This document shows positions 32,786-41,842 of a DNA stretch of 64,000 nucleotides, one piece after another. Numbering within the stretch: position 1 is the stretch's first letter; each line of letters opens with the position of its first letter. The stretch spans positions 137,158 through 201,157 of the forward strand of contig CAYFYA010000001.1 of the NCBI GenBank assembly GCA_964347325.1. The letters run 5' to 3'. The translations under genes and the position numbers were made by a program. Source of the stretch: JAJISG01 sp964347325 (lineage in GTDB: Archaea; Thermoplasmatota; Thermoplasmata; RBG-16-68-12; JAJISG01). Below the pieces are notes generated by a model. That model was given only the letters and a program-made list of their open reading frames with translations, did no database searches and was not told where the DNA came from.

Positions 32786-34915
32786 TCATGTCACCTCGGA
32801 ACCGGCTCGGACGGGCCGGTCCACGGTCACCTCTCTCTCCCCCGCCTTCAGAGGAATTCCTTCACCTTCTCGAGTGCCGAAGAATGTGACCCGCCCCTCC
32901 TCACCAACCGTAATCTTCAGCCTGCCGAACTCCTCGAAGGAGATCTGAGGGGCCTCTGAGCTTCCCAACACCCGTGTGCCCGCTGGGGCGTCCCCCGCCA
33001 ACAGCAGGGACACCTGATCCCCGTCCACCGCTGCTAGAAGCATTCCCTCGGACTTGATTCCTCTGAGGATCGCAGGCTTCAGGTTGCAGAGAACTACGAT
33101 GGTCTTGCCCTGCACCTCCTTCGCGGTATACTGGTCCCGTATGCCAGCAACTAGGCGTCGTTCCTCCGTACCCAGGTCCACATCCACAAGGTACAGCTTG
33201 TCTGCACGGGGATGGTCCTCCACTCTTAGGACCTGGCCCACACGAATGTCGAGCAGCTTGGCCTCATCTTCGACGCCGGTAGCGGTCTCCTCGATCTTCC
33301 TGAAGAGGGGCACGGGTACCGCCAGAGATTGACTATGAGGGAGTTCCTCCAGAGCGTAGTCCCAGGAAGCCTCGTGAACGCTTCCTTCAAATCCGAGCAT
33401 CCTCCATAGTCGATCGGCTGAGAGGGGGAGGAAGGGGGCGGTCATGAGGGCTAGACCCTTGACCAGCCTGAGGGCCACATGGAGCGCAGTTCCGCAAGCC
33501 TTCCGATCCTCCTTAATGAGATCCCAGGGAGCCACTTTATCGAAGTACTGGTTGCCCCTCCGAGCGAGCCTCATTACCTCTTTCAAGGCGTCCTTGAAGT
33601 GGCAGTACTCCAGGTTTTGGCCGACCTTCCTCCAGCCCTCCTCCATCTCCCTCAGCAGGGCCTCCTCCTCCTTCCTCGGCTCCAGGAGCGGTGGCACCTC
33701 TCCGAAGTTCTTGTGAGTGAAGGTGAGGACTCGGTGCACGAAGTTGCCGTAGACGGCGACAAGCTCAGTGTTTATGCGCCGATCCAGCTCCTCGAAGGTG
33801 AACTCCGAGTCCCTATTCTCCGGCATGGAGGCGCTGACGTAGTACCGCAAGGCATCGGGGTCGTACGCCTCCAGGAGTTCAGAGAGCCAGATGCCGACAC
33901 CCCTGCCCGAAGACATCTTCTCACCCGCGAAGTTCAAGAACTGGTTTGCGGGGACGTCGTAGGGCAGTTCCAATCCCTCGTCGTACCCCATGAGGATGGC
34001 GGGCCAGATGATGGTGTGGAAGACGATGTTGTCCTTGCCGACGAAGTAGTAGTGCCGGGCGTCCGGGTCCTGCCACCAGGCCTTCCAGAGTTCAGGATCG
34101 CCCTGTATTCGAGCCCACTCCATGCTGGCGGATAGGTACCCCATGACCGCCTCGAACCAGACGTAGATACGTTTAGCCTCATAGCCCTCGATGGGAATCT
34201 CGATTCCCCAGTCGATGTCACGGGTAACGGGTCGATCCTTGAGGCCCTCCTTCAACCACGAGCGGGCAAAATTCAGGACGTGGGGCCTCCAGTGACTCTT
34301 CGTCTTTAGCCAGTCCTCGAGGGACTTCTGAAAGGCCGTCAGCCGGAAGAAGTAGTGAGTGGTCTCTCGGGTCTCGATGGCTGTGCCACATACCTTGCAG
34401 TGGGGGTGGAGGAGATCCATGGGGTCCAGCATCCTGCCGCAGTTCTCACACTGGTCTCCACGACTCTGGGGAAAGTGGCAATGAGGGCACTCCCCCTCCA
34501 CGTAGCGATCGGGGCGGAACCGCTCGCAGGTGGGACACCAAGCCGATTCCATCGTGTTCTCGTAGACGTGACCCCGATCGCTGAGGCGCAGAAACAGATC
34601 CCGGGCCGTGGCCTTATGGTTCTCGGCGGAGGTCTTCCAGTAGAGGTCGTACGAGATGGCTAGCTGCTCGAAGTTCTTGACGTGCATGGCGTGGTAGCGC
34701 TCCGCGATGACCTCGGGGGACACACCTTCCTCATCGGCCCTTACCGTGGTCGGGGTGCCGTGCATGTCGCTTCCGCTGACCATGAGGACGTCGTTGCCCG
34801 CCATTCTGTGGTAGCGGGCGAAGATGTCCGCGGGTATGTACGCCCCCGCAGCGTGGCCTATATGCCTGGGTCCGCTGGCGTATGGCCATGCGACGCCCAG
34901 CAATATCTTCACCAT
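32786..34915 (-). CDS. metG: Methionine-tRNA ligase
   Basis: Charges tRNA-Met, including the initiator tRNA at 17102. The 709-residue enzyme has the HIGH-type PRHIGHAAG, a zinc-finger insert with CPTC, CPHC, CENC and CKVC pairs, the KMSKS-type EKMSSGRG, and a C-terminal tRNA-binding domain of Trbp111/EMAP type (LLDIRVGQVLRVEDHPRADKLY). ATG 34915 follows AGGAAG, with a CTTTAAATC promoter box at about 34941-34949. Confidence 0.95.
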   Translation of the reverse strand: MVKILLGVAWPYASGPRHIGHAAGAYIPADIFARYHRMAGNDVLMVSGSDMHGTPTTVRADEEGVSPEVIAERYHAMHVKNFEQLAISYDLYWKTSAENHKATARDLFLRLSDRGHVYENTMESAWCPTCERFRPDRYVEGECPHCHFPQSRGDQCENCGRMLDPMDLLHPHCKVCGTAIETRETTHYFFRLTAFQKSLEDWLKTKSHWRPHVLNFARSWLKEGLKDRPVTRDIDWGIEIPIEGYEAKRIYVWFEAVMGYLSASMEWARIQGDPELWKAWWQDPDARHYYFVGKDNIVFHTIIWPAILMGYDEGLELPYDVPANQFLNFAGEKMSSGRGVGIWLSELLEAYDPDALRYYVSASMPENRDSEFTFEELDRRINTELVAVYGNFVHRVLTFTHKNFGEVPPLLEPRKEEEALLREMEEGWRKVGQNLEYCHFKDALKEVMRLARRGNQYFDKVAPWDLIKEDRKACGTALHVALRLVKGLALMTAPFLPLSADRLWRMLGFEGSVHEASWDYALEELPHSQSLAVPVPLFRKIEETATGVEDEAKLLDIRVGQVLRVEDHPRADKLYLVDVDLGTEERRLVAGIRDQYTAKEVQGKTIVVLCNLKPAILRGIKSEGMLLAAVDGDQVSLLLAGDAPAGTRVLGSSEAPQISFEEFGRLKITVGEEGRVTFFGTREGEGIPLKAGEREVTVDRPVRAGSEVT

Positions 34916-35055
34916 TCTTCCTGAGTAGAAGGAGACTCCGATTTAAAGATAGCCAGGTGCAACCAGCGCTGGCGACTAGCGCGCAACCACCTCAAAGAGT
35001 TTAAATATCGGACTCAAAATCCCCGACCAGCGACGAGAGTCGCAGGAGTTGAGGT

Positions 35056-35280
35056 ATACTGAGCAGAGGATTTGGGTCGGGGTCCTACACCGCTCCCGTA
35101 GAGGAGGGTAAGGTCTACGACGCCACCATAGAAGACTTGGGAAGGGAGGGCGATGGCCTCGCACGCATCGAGAACTTCGTCGTCTTTGTCCCGGGAACTA
35201 AGATTGGAGACAAGGTGAAGATACGGATCACCCGCGTCCTCAGAAGGATGGCATTCGGGGAAGTCGTGAAGGAAGAGTAG
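35056..35280 (+). CDS. Small TRAM-domain RNA-binding protein (non-canonical start)
   Basis: A 74-codon frame encodes a stand-alone TRAM domain: VEEGKVYDATIEDLGREGDG, LARIENFVVFVPGTK, GDKVKIRITRVLRRMAFGE. Such archaeal TRAM proteins act as RNA chaperones. After the TGA just upstream, the first ATG/GTG/TTG is a TTG inside the domain (about residue 27), which would remove its first strands. ATA 35056 lies 7 nt after AGGAG (35044-35048); CTG 35059 is next. A TTTAAATAT box lies at about 34999-35007. Confidence 0.82.
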   Translation: MLSRGFGSGSYTAPVEEGKVYDATIEDLGREGDGLARIENFVVFVPGTKIGDKVKIRITRVLRRMAFGEVVKEE

Positions 35281-35315
35281 CGGCGCCTTTTGTTGTTCTT
35301 ACCCCATAGAGGCCA

Positions 35316-35978
35316 TCATCTAGCGGTAGCTTCACCTTTATGGCCGATCAGTATAAGCCTTCCCATCTCCGAGAGCCTGATAAGGAGCCGCCCCTGAGTG
35401 CCGCGGTCTATCTCGACGAGTCCCAGCTCCTCCAAGCCCTTGGACTCCCGGCCTCCACGAATGTGGTAGCTCACGAGGGACTTCTCGACGCTCGAGGACT
35501 CGCTCAGCTCGTTGAGGGAGTCGGCGGCCCCGCCCATTTCCTCCAGTGCGTGGAGAATCCTAAACTTGCTAGGGGAGATGACCTCACTGTAGCTGAACTT
35601 CAGCACCGGGAGCATCATGGGGCTGTCCCCTTCAACGTGAAACGCCTTGAGCCCGTTGACGAAGGCGGCGCTGATGGCGGAGCAGGTCATGAGCTTTCTC
35701 CCACTGGAGACGTTGATGAAGATATCGTCATACCTCTGCCTCTCCCTTTTGACTATCTCGGCGACCACCTCGTACATATCCCTGGCGGGATTCTCCACCT
35801 CCCGGCGTTCCACGGGGATGCGGAGCTCCCCCAGCTTGTGGGCCACCTCGTTGGCCCTGAACCTCTTCTCCGGCTCATGGACGAGGACGAGCTTGCTGAC
35901 GGGGTACTCACGAATGCCGACGTAGATAGGGTCCTCCTCGTCCCCCAGGGTGGCTATCTGCAGGATCTTCATGTCCAT
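35316..35978 (-). CDS. CARF-like domain / winged-helix regulator
   Basis: The 220-residue protein has an N-terminal Rossmann-type domain (KILQIATLGDEEDPIYVGI, KLVLVHEPEKRF, DIFINVSSGRKLMTCSAISAA) like CARF sensors and a C-terminal winged helix (SPSKFRILHALEEMGG, SLVSYHIRGG). This layout matches Csa3/DUF6293-type regulators. CARF domains usually bind cyclic oligoadenylate or similar nucleotides. No cas gene or array is nearby. ATG 35978 follows AAAGGA; the frame is open to 36122 but the extra part lacks similarity. Confidence 0.75.
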   Translation of the reverse strand: MDMKILQIATLGDEEDPIYVGIREYPVSKLVLVHEPEKRFRANEVAHKLGELRIPVERREVENPARDMYEVVAEIVKRERQRYDDIFINVSSGRKLMTCSAISAAFVNGLKAFHVEGDSPMMLPVLKFSYSEVISPSKFRILHALEEMGGAADSLNELSESSSVEKSLVSYHIRGGRESKGLEELGLVEIDRGTQGRLLIRLSEMGRLILIGHKGEATAR

Positions 35979-36186
35979 CGTCCTTTCTAGGAGATACTGC
36001 CATAAAAACGGTTTCAACCATATGGCCGGTCCTCCAAGCATCCCTACCACGACGACACGTGGAACCCACAGATTCTCAGCGTTGCCATGAGTTTGAATCT
36101 GAATCAAACCCTGGAAGAGCATGTTTAATTAGCATCCTCCCTAGTCGGAGACAGCATATCTCGATCACGAATGAGTGGGGGCTGTA

Positions 36187-37155
36187 GTGGAAGCTATCCA
36201 CGTTGAGGAGGAGATAGAGGAAGGTGCCTGTCCGGAGTGCGGCAGCAGCCGCCTGTTCACGGATTATGTTAGGGGAGAGGAGGTGTGTGAGGTCTGCGGA
36301 CTCGTGGTCAGGGAGCGACACATCGACAAGGGCCCAGAGTGGACGAATCGTGAAGGCGACAGGGGCTCCTCCTCGAGGGTTGGCTCTCCTGCAAACGTCT
36401 CGACCCACGACAAAGGTCTGACGACTGAGATCTCTCTCGGCACGATGGATTCCAGGGGAAACCGCCTCACCTTGAACGACGGGGGTCGTATGCGCCGACT
36501 TCGGAAGCTACAGACCCAGATGAAGTATTCCAGGCCGGGTGAGAGAAGCCTGGCGGAGGCCCTCATCGAGCTAGGTAGGATGGCCTCGATTATGGAGATT
36601 CCACGGGAGTTCCGACGGGAGGCAGCAGCCACTTACCGCAAGGCAGCCTCCAGCGGCCTCGTTCGAGGGCGAACCATCAAGGGGATGGCCGCCGCGTCCA
36701 TCTACATAGCGTGCAGGTTGCTGAGGGCTCCCCGAACCCTGGATGAGATCTCGGAGCTGTTGGAAGTCGACAAGCGGGAGCTCAGCTTATCATTCAAGGT
36801 GATTGCTCGAGGCCTGAAGATGGGGCTCCCTACGCCTGGAGGAGAGGACTATCTGGGCAGGGTCGCGAGTCGCCTCAGCCTCTCAATGAGAGTTCAGGCC
36901 GAGGCGCTCGATCTCATACGGAAGGCGGAGAAGGCGGAGAGGTTCCACTCGAAGTCTCCCATGGGGACCGTGGCCGCGTGTATCTATCTAGCCTCCCTGA
37001 GGCTGGGTGAGAAGGTTTCCCAGGAGCGGATCAGCAATGCCACAGGGGTATCAGAAGTTACAATCCGGGTGAGGTACACAGCCATATTGGAGGCGCTGGG
37101 TCTTGACGCGGCTCCCAGTGTCAGACGGGATCAGAACGCAGCCTCCCCGGCCTGA
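36187..37155 (+). CDS. tfb: Transcription initiation factor B (TFB/TFIIB)
   Basis: Recruits RNA polymerase to TBP-bound promoters. The 322-residue protein has the zinc ribbon CPECGSSRLFTDYVRGEEVC (CxxC pairs), the B-reader region around EWTNREGDRGSSSRVG, and two cyclin folds (SLAEALIELGRMASIMEIP and DYLGRVASRLSLSM). GTG 36187 is preceded by GGGG; GTG 36175 is an alternative. A TTTAATTA box lies near 36124. Confidence 0.94.
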   Translation: MEAIHVEEEIEEGACPECGSSRLFTDYVRGEEVCEVCGLVVRERHIDKGPEWTNREGDRGSSSRVGSPANVSTHDKGLTTEISLGTMDSRGNRLTLNDGGRMRRLRKLQTQMKYSRPGERSLAEALIELGRMASIMEIPREFRREAAATYRKAASSGLVRGRTIKGMAAASIYIACRLLRAPRTLDEISELLEVDKRELSLSFKVIARGLKMGLPTPGGEDYLGRVASRLSLSMRVQAEALDLIRKAEKAERFHSKSPMGTVAACIYLASLRLGEKVSQERISNATGVSEVTIRVRYTAILEALGLDAAPSVRRDQNAASPA

Positions 37156-37178
37156 TGATGACTGTGGACCTCCTAACG

Positions 37179-37805
37179 CTAGACCGGTGAGAGCGGTGTG
37201 ATACCCTTCTCGTTTACGAAGACCTTCCTTCCCTCCACCGTAAGCCGCCCCTCGGCGAAGAGCCGGATGACGTAGGGAAGCACCTGGTGCTCTGCCTCTA
37301 GGATCCTATTCGACAGGACCTCTGGCGTGTCCTCGGGGTATACTGGAACGGCCTTCTGGAAGATGATGGGTCCGCCGTCGACGCTCTCGTCGACGAAGTG
37401 GACCGTGCACCCGCTCACCTTCGAACCCCAATCCACGGCGTCCTTCTGGGCGTGGGTTCCTGGGAAGGAAGGCAGAATGGACGGGTGGATGTTGATGATC
37501 CTCTCACGGAACTGATTGATGAAGTAGCCCGTCACGATCCTCATGAAGCCTGCGAAGACCACCAGGTCCACCTCCCTGGCCTTGAGCTCCTTGACCACCT
37601 CTCGCTCGAACTCCTCCCTGCTCTTCCCACGGTGGTCTATGTAGGTCCATGGGACATTGTGCTTCTTCGCCCTCTCGATGACAAGGGCGTCCTTGTTGTT
37701 GCAGACCAAGACGGCGATGTCGACATCCAGTTCTCCCCTCTCCCTGGCATCCACAATGGACTGGAAGTCGGTTCCCCGACCTGAGGCGAGCACTCCCACC
37801 TTCAT
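37179..37805 (-). CDS. purN: Phosphoribosylglycinamide formyltransferase
   Basis: Formylates GAR with 10-formyl-THF in purine synthesis. The 208-residue protein has VGVLASGRGTDFQSI, the catalytic INIHPSILPSFPGTHA (Asn, His) and VHFVDESVDGGPII (Asp). ATG 37805 follows GGAGTGA. It is 18 bp after purH on the same strand, so the two folate-dependent purine steps are co-transcribed. Confidence 0.95.
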   Translation of the reverse strand: MKVGVLASGRGTDFQSIVDARERGELDVDIAVLVCNNKDALVIERAKKHNVPWTYIDHRGKSREEFEREVVKELKAREVDLVVFAGFMRIVTGYFINQFRERIINIHPSILPSFPGTHAQKDAVDWGSKVSGCTVHFVDESVDGGPIIFQKAVPVYPEDTPEVLSNRILEAEHQVLPYVIRLFAEGRLTVEGRKVFVNEKGITPLSPV

Positions 37806-37823
37806 CGTGGTCACTCCATCACG

Positions 37824-39362
37824 TCAATGCTTGAAGACCCGTATTCCCGTGAAGACCATGGCCAATCCGTGTTCATCGGCGGCCTCGATCACTTCCTGAT
37901 CCCTTATGGAACCGCCAGGCTGGATGACGCCCTCCACCCCCACCCTGGCAGCCTCATCGATGCCATCCCGGAAGGGGAAGAAGGCGTCGCTGGCCATGAC
38001 GCTTCCCCTTGCCTTTTTGCCAGCCTTCAGCCCAGCGACGACGACGGAGTCCACCCTGCTCATCTGGCCGCTCCCGATGCCAACCGTGTGCTCCCCCCTC
38101 GCCAGGACGATGGCGTTCGATTTCACGTGTCCGAGGACCTTGTTGGCGAAGAGCATGGAGTCAATCTGCTGCTCCGTGGGTTCCACCTTGGTGACACACT
38201 TGAGCTTCGAAGGGTCGATGACGACACGCTCCCTCGATTGAAGGAGGATCCCACCTCGGATTCCCAGGACCTGGTCCGAGGGCTCCCAGGTGATCTCCCT
38301 ACCGGTTCTGACGGCGCGGAGCTTCTTCTTGCCCCGTAGCACCTCGAGGGCTTCTTCCTCGAAGTCCGATGCTATGACCGCCTCGACGAAGTGTTTCTTC
38401 ATGGCCCAGGCCGTGTCCTCATCCACAATCCGGTTGAAGCCCACGACGCAGCCGTAGGCGGACTTAGGGTCGCACTCCCTGGCGAGGCGATAGGCCTCCG
38501 CGAGAGTATCGGAGCTAGCGACACCAGAGGCGCTCGTGTGCTTGATGATGGCCGCTGTGGGCCTGTCGAACTTCATCACCAGCTCCATGGCGGCGTCCAA
38601 GTCCAAGATGTTGTTGAAGGAGAGGCCTCGCGCGAAGATTTCCTCAGAAGTTGCAATCGATGAACCCTGGTAGTGTGGGTCCCGGTAGAAGGAGGCCTTC
38701 TGATAGGGATTCTCTCCATACCTGAGTCGGCCTGCCTCTGGGTAGGCTATCCTGAGCTGTGCCGGTAAAGCGCTTTCGTCCCGCCCTAGGTAGTTGTATA
38801 TGGCGGTCTCGTACCGGCTCGTGAGGGCGAAGGTCTCGGTGGCCAGCCGTCGCCTCGTCTCCTTGGAGACGCTACCCCCCCGGGTGGTCAACTCCTTCGC
38901 TAGCTCACCATACTGGCTGGGGTGAGTCACGACAGTCACGTAGGGCCAGTTCTTCGCAGCGGCTCGAAGGAGGGTCAGTCCTCCTACGTCGATCATCTCC
39001 ATGGCCTCCTCCTCAGGAACCCGCTTCCTCACCGCGTCCTCGAAGGGGTAGAGGTTGACGACGACGGTATCGATGGGGACCGCTCCCACGGTCTCCAAGT
39101 CCTCCATGTCTTCCTCCGAATCCCTCCGTGCCATGATGCCCGCGAGGATCTTGGGGTGGATCGTTTTAACCCTTCCCTGAAGCAGCTCCTCCCAACCAGT
39201 GTGGCTGGTGATACGGTCGACTTCCAGCCCCTGGTCCTCGAGGTGGCGGGCCGTGCCGTCGCTAGCCATTAGCCGGTGATCTGACTTGAGAAGAACCTCA
39301 CAGAAGTCCGCGAGACCCTCCTTGTCATAGGCGCTCAATAGTGCCCAACGGGAGGAGACCAT
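37824..39362 (-). CDS. purH: Bifunctional AICAR transformylase / IMP cyclohydrolase
   Basis: Catalyses the last two steps of IMP synthesis. The 512-residue protein has the N-terminal cyclohydrolase (SAYDKEGLADF, GRVKTIHPKI, NLYPFEDAV) and the C-terminal transformylase (SFNNILDLDAAMELV, IIKHTSASGVASS, SDAFFPFRDGID). Many archaea use PurP/PurO instead, so PurH is informative for the lineage. A CTTAATTAAC box lies about 30-40 nt before ATG 39362. Confidence 0.95.
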   Translation of the reverse strand: MVSSRWALLSAYDKEGLADFCEVLLKSDHRLMASDGTARHLEDQGLEVDRITSHTGWEELLQGRVKTIHPKILAGIMARRDSEEDMEDLETVGAVPIDTVVVNLYPFEDAVRKRVPEEEAMEMIDVGGLTLLRAAAKNWPYVTVVTHPSQYGELAKELTTRGGSVSKETRRRLATETFALTSRYETAIYNYLGRDESALPAQLRIAYPEAGRLRYGENPYQKASFYRDPHYQGSSIATSEEIFARGLSFNNILDLDAAMELVMKFDRPTAAIIKHTSASGVASSDTLAEAYRLARECDPKSAYGCVVGFNRIVDEDTAWAMKKHFVEAVIASDFEEEALEVLRGKKKLRAVRTGREITWEPSDQVLGIRGGILLQSRERVVIDPSKLKCVTKVEPTEQQIDSMLFANKVLGHVKSNAIVLARGEHTVGIGSGQMSRVDSVVVAGLKAGKKARGSVMASDAFFPFRDGIDEAARVGVEGVIQPGGSIRDQEVIEAADEHGLAMVFTGIRVFKH

Positions 39363-39452
39363 CGCTATTACCAGCCAATTATGGGGAGGAGTTAATTAAG
39401 GTTTTTCAGCGGGCAATTCAGTGTGTGGGCGCCGGAGACTGATGGGGGAACG

Positions 39453-39460
39453 TTTAAATA
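39453..39460 (+). promoter_or_regulatory. Strong TATA box TTTAAATA
   Basis: Perfect archaeal TATA box. At about 26 nt spacing it would start transcription at about 39482-39485, exactly at the base of the hairpin described next; folD begins 140 nt downstream. Confidence 0.7.
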
Positions 39461-39483
39461 CCCGGGGTAAGTAGAAATACCAT

Positions 39484-39542
39484 TGGGTGTCGAATGGGCA
39501 ACCTCCCCCCTCCTTGAAACCCCACCCATCCGACACCTTTTT
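39484..39542 (+). ncRNA. Candidate small hairpin RNA with anti-Shine-Dalgarno-like loop
   Basis: GGTGTCG-A-ATGGG (39486-39498) pairs with CCCAT-C-CGACACC (39525-39537): 12 pairs and one mismatch. A T5 run (39538-39542) follows, like an archaeal terminator. The 26-nt loop is C-rich and contains ACCTCC (39501-39506) and CCTCCTT (39509-39515), the latter complementary to a perfect AAGGAGG. A TTTAAATA box lies at the right distance. It may be a free sRNA of about 58 nt or a leader element of folD; the sequence cannot tell which. Confidence 0.55.
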
Positions 39543-39603
39543 CTCCGATATGGGCGGCCGTAAGAACCCTTAACCCCTCCCCTGCGATGCGCCAAGCGAT
39601 CGC

Positions 39604-40488
39604 ATGGCCGAAATAATCGATGGCAAGGCCATCGCCGCTGAGATCAGAGCGGAACTCAAGGAAGAGATCTCGCGGCTGAGGGAGGCTGGAGTGAAGCTCG
39701 GCCTCGCCGCCGTCCTAGTGGGGGATGACCCCGCTTCGAGTATCTACGTGGAGACGAAGAGGAAGGCCTCCGCTGAGGTCGGGGTGGAGTCCGAAGTCGT
39801 GAGACTGCCCGGCAGCGTCTCCCAGAAGGAACTCCTAGCGAGGATCGAGTCCCTCAACAAGGATTCCCGCTACCACGGCATCCTGGTCCAGCTCCCGCTG
39901 CCATCACACATCTCCCAGGACGACGTCTTGGACGTCGTGAGCCTTGAGAAGGACGTCGACGGGTTCAATCCAAGGAGCCTCGGGAGGTTGCTGGCGGGGA
40001 GCCCCTCCTTCGTTCCCGCCACGCCTCTGGGAATCCGAGAGCTCCTCGTGCGGTCCGGCCATCCCCCCGATGGGAAGGATGTGGTCATCGTGGGGAGGAG
40101 CAACATCGTGGGCAAGCCCTTAGCTGCCCTCCTCATGCAGAAGGCCAGGGGCGCCAATGCTACTGTGACGATATGTCACTCCTCCACCGAGCGGTTGGAG
40201 GAGCACACGGGGAGGGCTGACATCCTGGTGGTGGCTGCTGGAAGGCCCGAGCTGTTACGTGGGGACATGGTGAAAGAGGGAGCCGTGGTCATCGATGTTG
40301 GGGTCAATCGGGTGAAGGACTCCTCAAAGCCGAAGGGATACAGGGTCGTTGGCGACGTCCTCTTCGAGGAGGTGTCCCGGGTAGCAGGCGCGATCACCCC
40401 CGTCCCAGGAGGGGTGGGCCCCATGACCGTGGCAATGCTCTTGCGTAACACCGTGGCGGCTGGAAAGGGGCTGGCCGAAAAGCTATAA
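39604..40488 (+). CDS. folD: Methylenetetrahydrofolate dehydrogenase / methenyltetrahydrofolate cyclohydrolase
   Basis: Interconverts methylene-, methenyl- and 10-formyl-THF, the cofactor used by PurN and PurH nearby. The 294-residue protein has YVETKRKASAEVGV with the catalytic Lys, VQLPLPSHI, DVDGFNP and the NAD(P) motif VIVGRSNIVGKPLA, and ends PVPGGVGPMTVAMLL. It stands divergent from purH and is followed by purD after 29 nt. Confidence 0.96.
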   Translation: MAEIIDGKAIAAEIRAELKEEISRLREAGVKLGLAAVLVGDDPASSIYVETKRKASAEVGVESEVVRLPGSVSQKELLARIESLNKDSRYHGILVQLPLPSHISQDDVLDVVSLEKDVDGFNPRSLGRLLAGSPSFVPATPLGIRELLVRSGHPPDGKDVVIVGRSNIVGKPLAALLMQKARGANATVTICHSSTERLEEHTGRADILVVAAGRPELLRGDMVKEGAVVIDVGVNRVKDSSKPKGYRVVGDVLFEEVSRVAGAITPVPGGVGPMTVAMLLRNTVAAGKGLAEKL

Positions 40489-40517
40489 CCTGCCCGCAGT
40501 TAATTGGCTGTGGTCCC

Positions 40518-41840
40518 TTGAAGGTCCTGGCTGTAGGGGGGGGAGGAAGGGAGCACGCCATCGTCGAGGCCCTGAGGTCAGGCGGAGCCCATGTCTACGC
40601 CGTCATGAAGAACAAAAACCCTGGAATCGCCAGGGCGTCCAAGGAGTTCCTCCTGGCTGACGAGGTCGACGTCGACAAGGTCGTTGCCTGGGGTGTCGAT
40701 CGCGGAGCGGACATCGCGATCATCGGGCCTGAGGCCCCCCTTGGACACGCCCTCGTCGACCGGCTGGAGGAGAGGGAAATCCCCACGGTGGGGCCGACTC
40801 AAGCCGCTGCGCAGATCGAACTCTCCAAGGAGTTCGCCCGGGACTTGATGAAGAGTCACGACGTCCCCGGACTGGTGGAGTATCAGGCCATCGACGACCT
40901 GGAGGAGGCGCGGCAGTTCCTGAGGGATGTGGACTACCCGGTGGTCATCAAGCCCATCGGCCTCACCGGCGGGAAGGGGGTGAAGGTGATGGGAGACCAC
41001 TTCCAGACCCAGGAGGAAGCCCTGGCCTGTGTGAAGGAGGTGTTTGACAAGAGGATAGGAGGCCAGGCGCGGGTCCTGATCGAACGTAGGGAGGAGGGGG
41101 AGGAGTTCTCACTCCAGGCCTTCACCGACGGCGTTCATCTGTCGCCCATGCCGGCCGTCCAAGACTACAAGAGGGCCTATGAGGGGGACGAGGGACCCAA
41201 CACCGGTGGCATGGGCTCCATCTCCGATGTCGACGGTCTCCTGCCGTTCATGGAGCAGGGGGAGTACGATGCGGCGGTTATGATTATGAGGCGGACGATA
41301 GAGGCCATGGGGTCCCAAGGGATACCCTACAAGGGCGTGCTCTACGGAGGTTTCATCCTGACTGCGGAGGGACCGAAGGTCCTGGAGTTCAACGCCCGCT
41401 TCGGGGACCCGGAGGCCATGAATGTTCTACCGATCCTCGACGAGGACCTGGTGGAGATTTGCTGGGACATCGTGGATGGCGGACTGAGGGAGGAGACCCC
41501 CTTCAAGCCCTTGGCCACCGTCTGCAAGTACGTGGTCCCTGAGGGATACGGCACCCAATCCCTGGCGGGGGAGCCGCTGGAAGTCGACGAGGGCGCCCTA
41601 CGGGATGGTGGGGCGATCCTGTACTACGCCTCCGTCGACGAGCGGGATGGCTCCGTCCTGACAACCACGTCCAGGTCTCTGGCGGTCGTGGGCGTCGCTG
41701 AGGAGCTCTCCGGTGCCGCGGAACAGGCTGAGGAAGCCCTTAAGCACGTCAGCGGACGTGTGTTCATGCGGCACGATATCGGAGAGCCTTGGCTCGTTGA
41801 GAAGAAGGTGGCGAGGATGAAGGCAATAAGGGGTGGTTAA
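40518..41840 (+). CDS. purD: Phosphoribosylamine-glycine ligase (GAR synthetase)
   Basis: ATP-grasp enzyme of purine synthesis, making GAR for PurN. The 440-residue protein begins VLAVGGGGREHAIVEAL and contains GPEAPLGHALVDRL, KPIGLTGGKGVKV, EFSLQAFTDG and EFNARFGDPEAMNVLP. The start is TTG 40518, without a clear SD; no ATG lies near. The translin gene follows after 2 nt. Confidence 0.95.
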   Translation: MKVLAVGGGGREHAIVEALRSGGAHVYAVMKNKNPGIARASKEFLLADEVDVDKVVAWGVDRGADIAIIGPEAPLGHALVDRLEEREIPTVGPTQAAAQIELSKEFARDLMKSHDVPGLVEYQAIDDLEEARQFLRDVDYPVVIKPIGLTGGKGVKVMGDHFQTQEEALACVKEVFDKRIGGQARVLIERREEGEEFSLQAFTDGVHLSPMPAVQDYKRAYEGDEGPNTGGMGSISDVDGLLPFMEQGEYDAAVMIMRRTIEAMGSQGIPYKGVLYGGFILTAEGPKVLEFNARFGDPEAMNVLPILDEDLVEICWDIVDGGLREETPFKPLATVCKYVVPEGYGTQSLAGEPLEVDEGALRDGGAILYYASVDERDGSVLTTTSRSLAVVGVAEELSGAAEQAEEALKHVSGRVFMRHDIGEPWLVEKKVARMKAIRGG

Positions 41841-41842
41841 CC

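Noticed and set aside
34976..35164. 62-codon minus-strand frame over the TRAM promoter region
   Set aside because: Antisense to the TRAM gene, Arg/Pro-rich, without promoter or SD.
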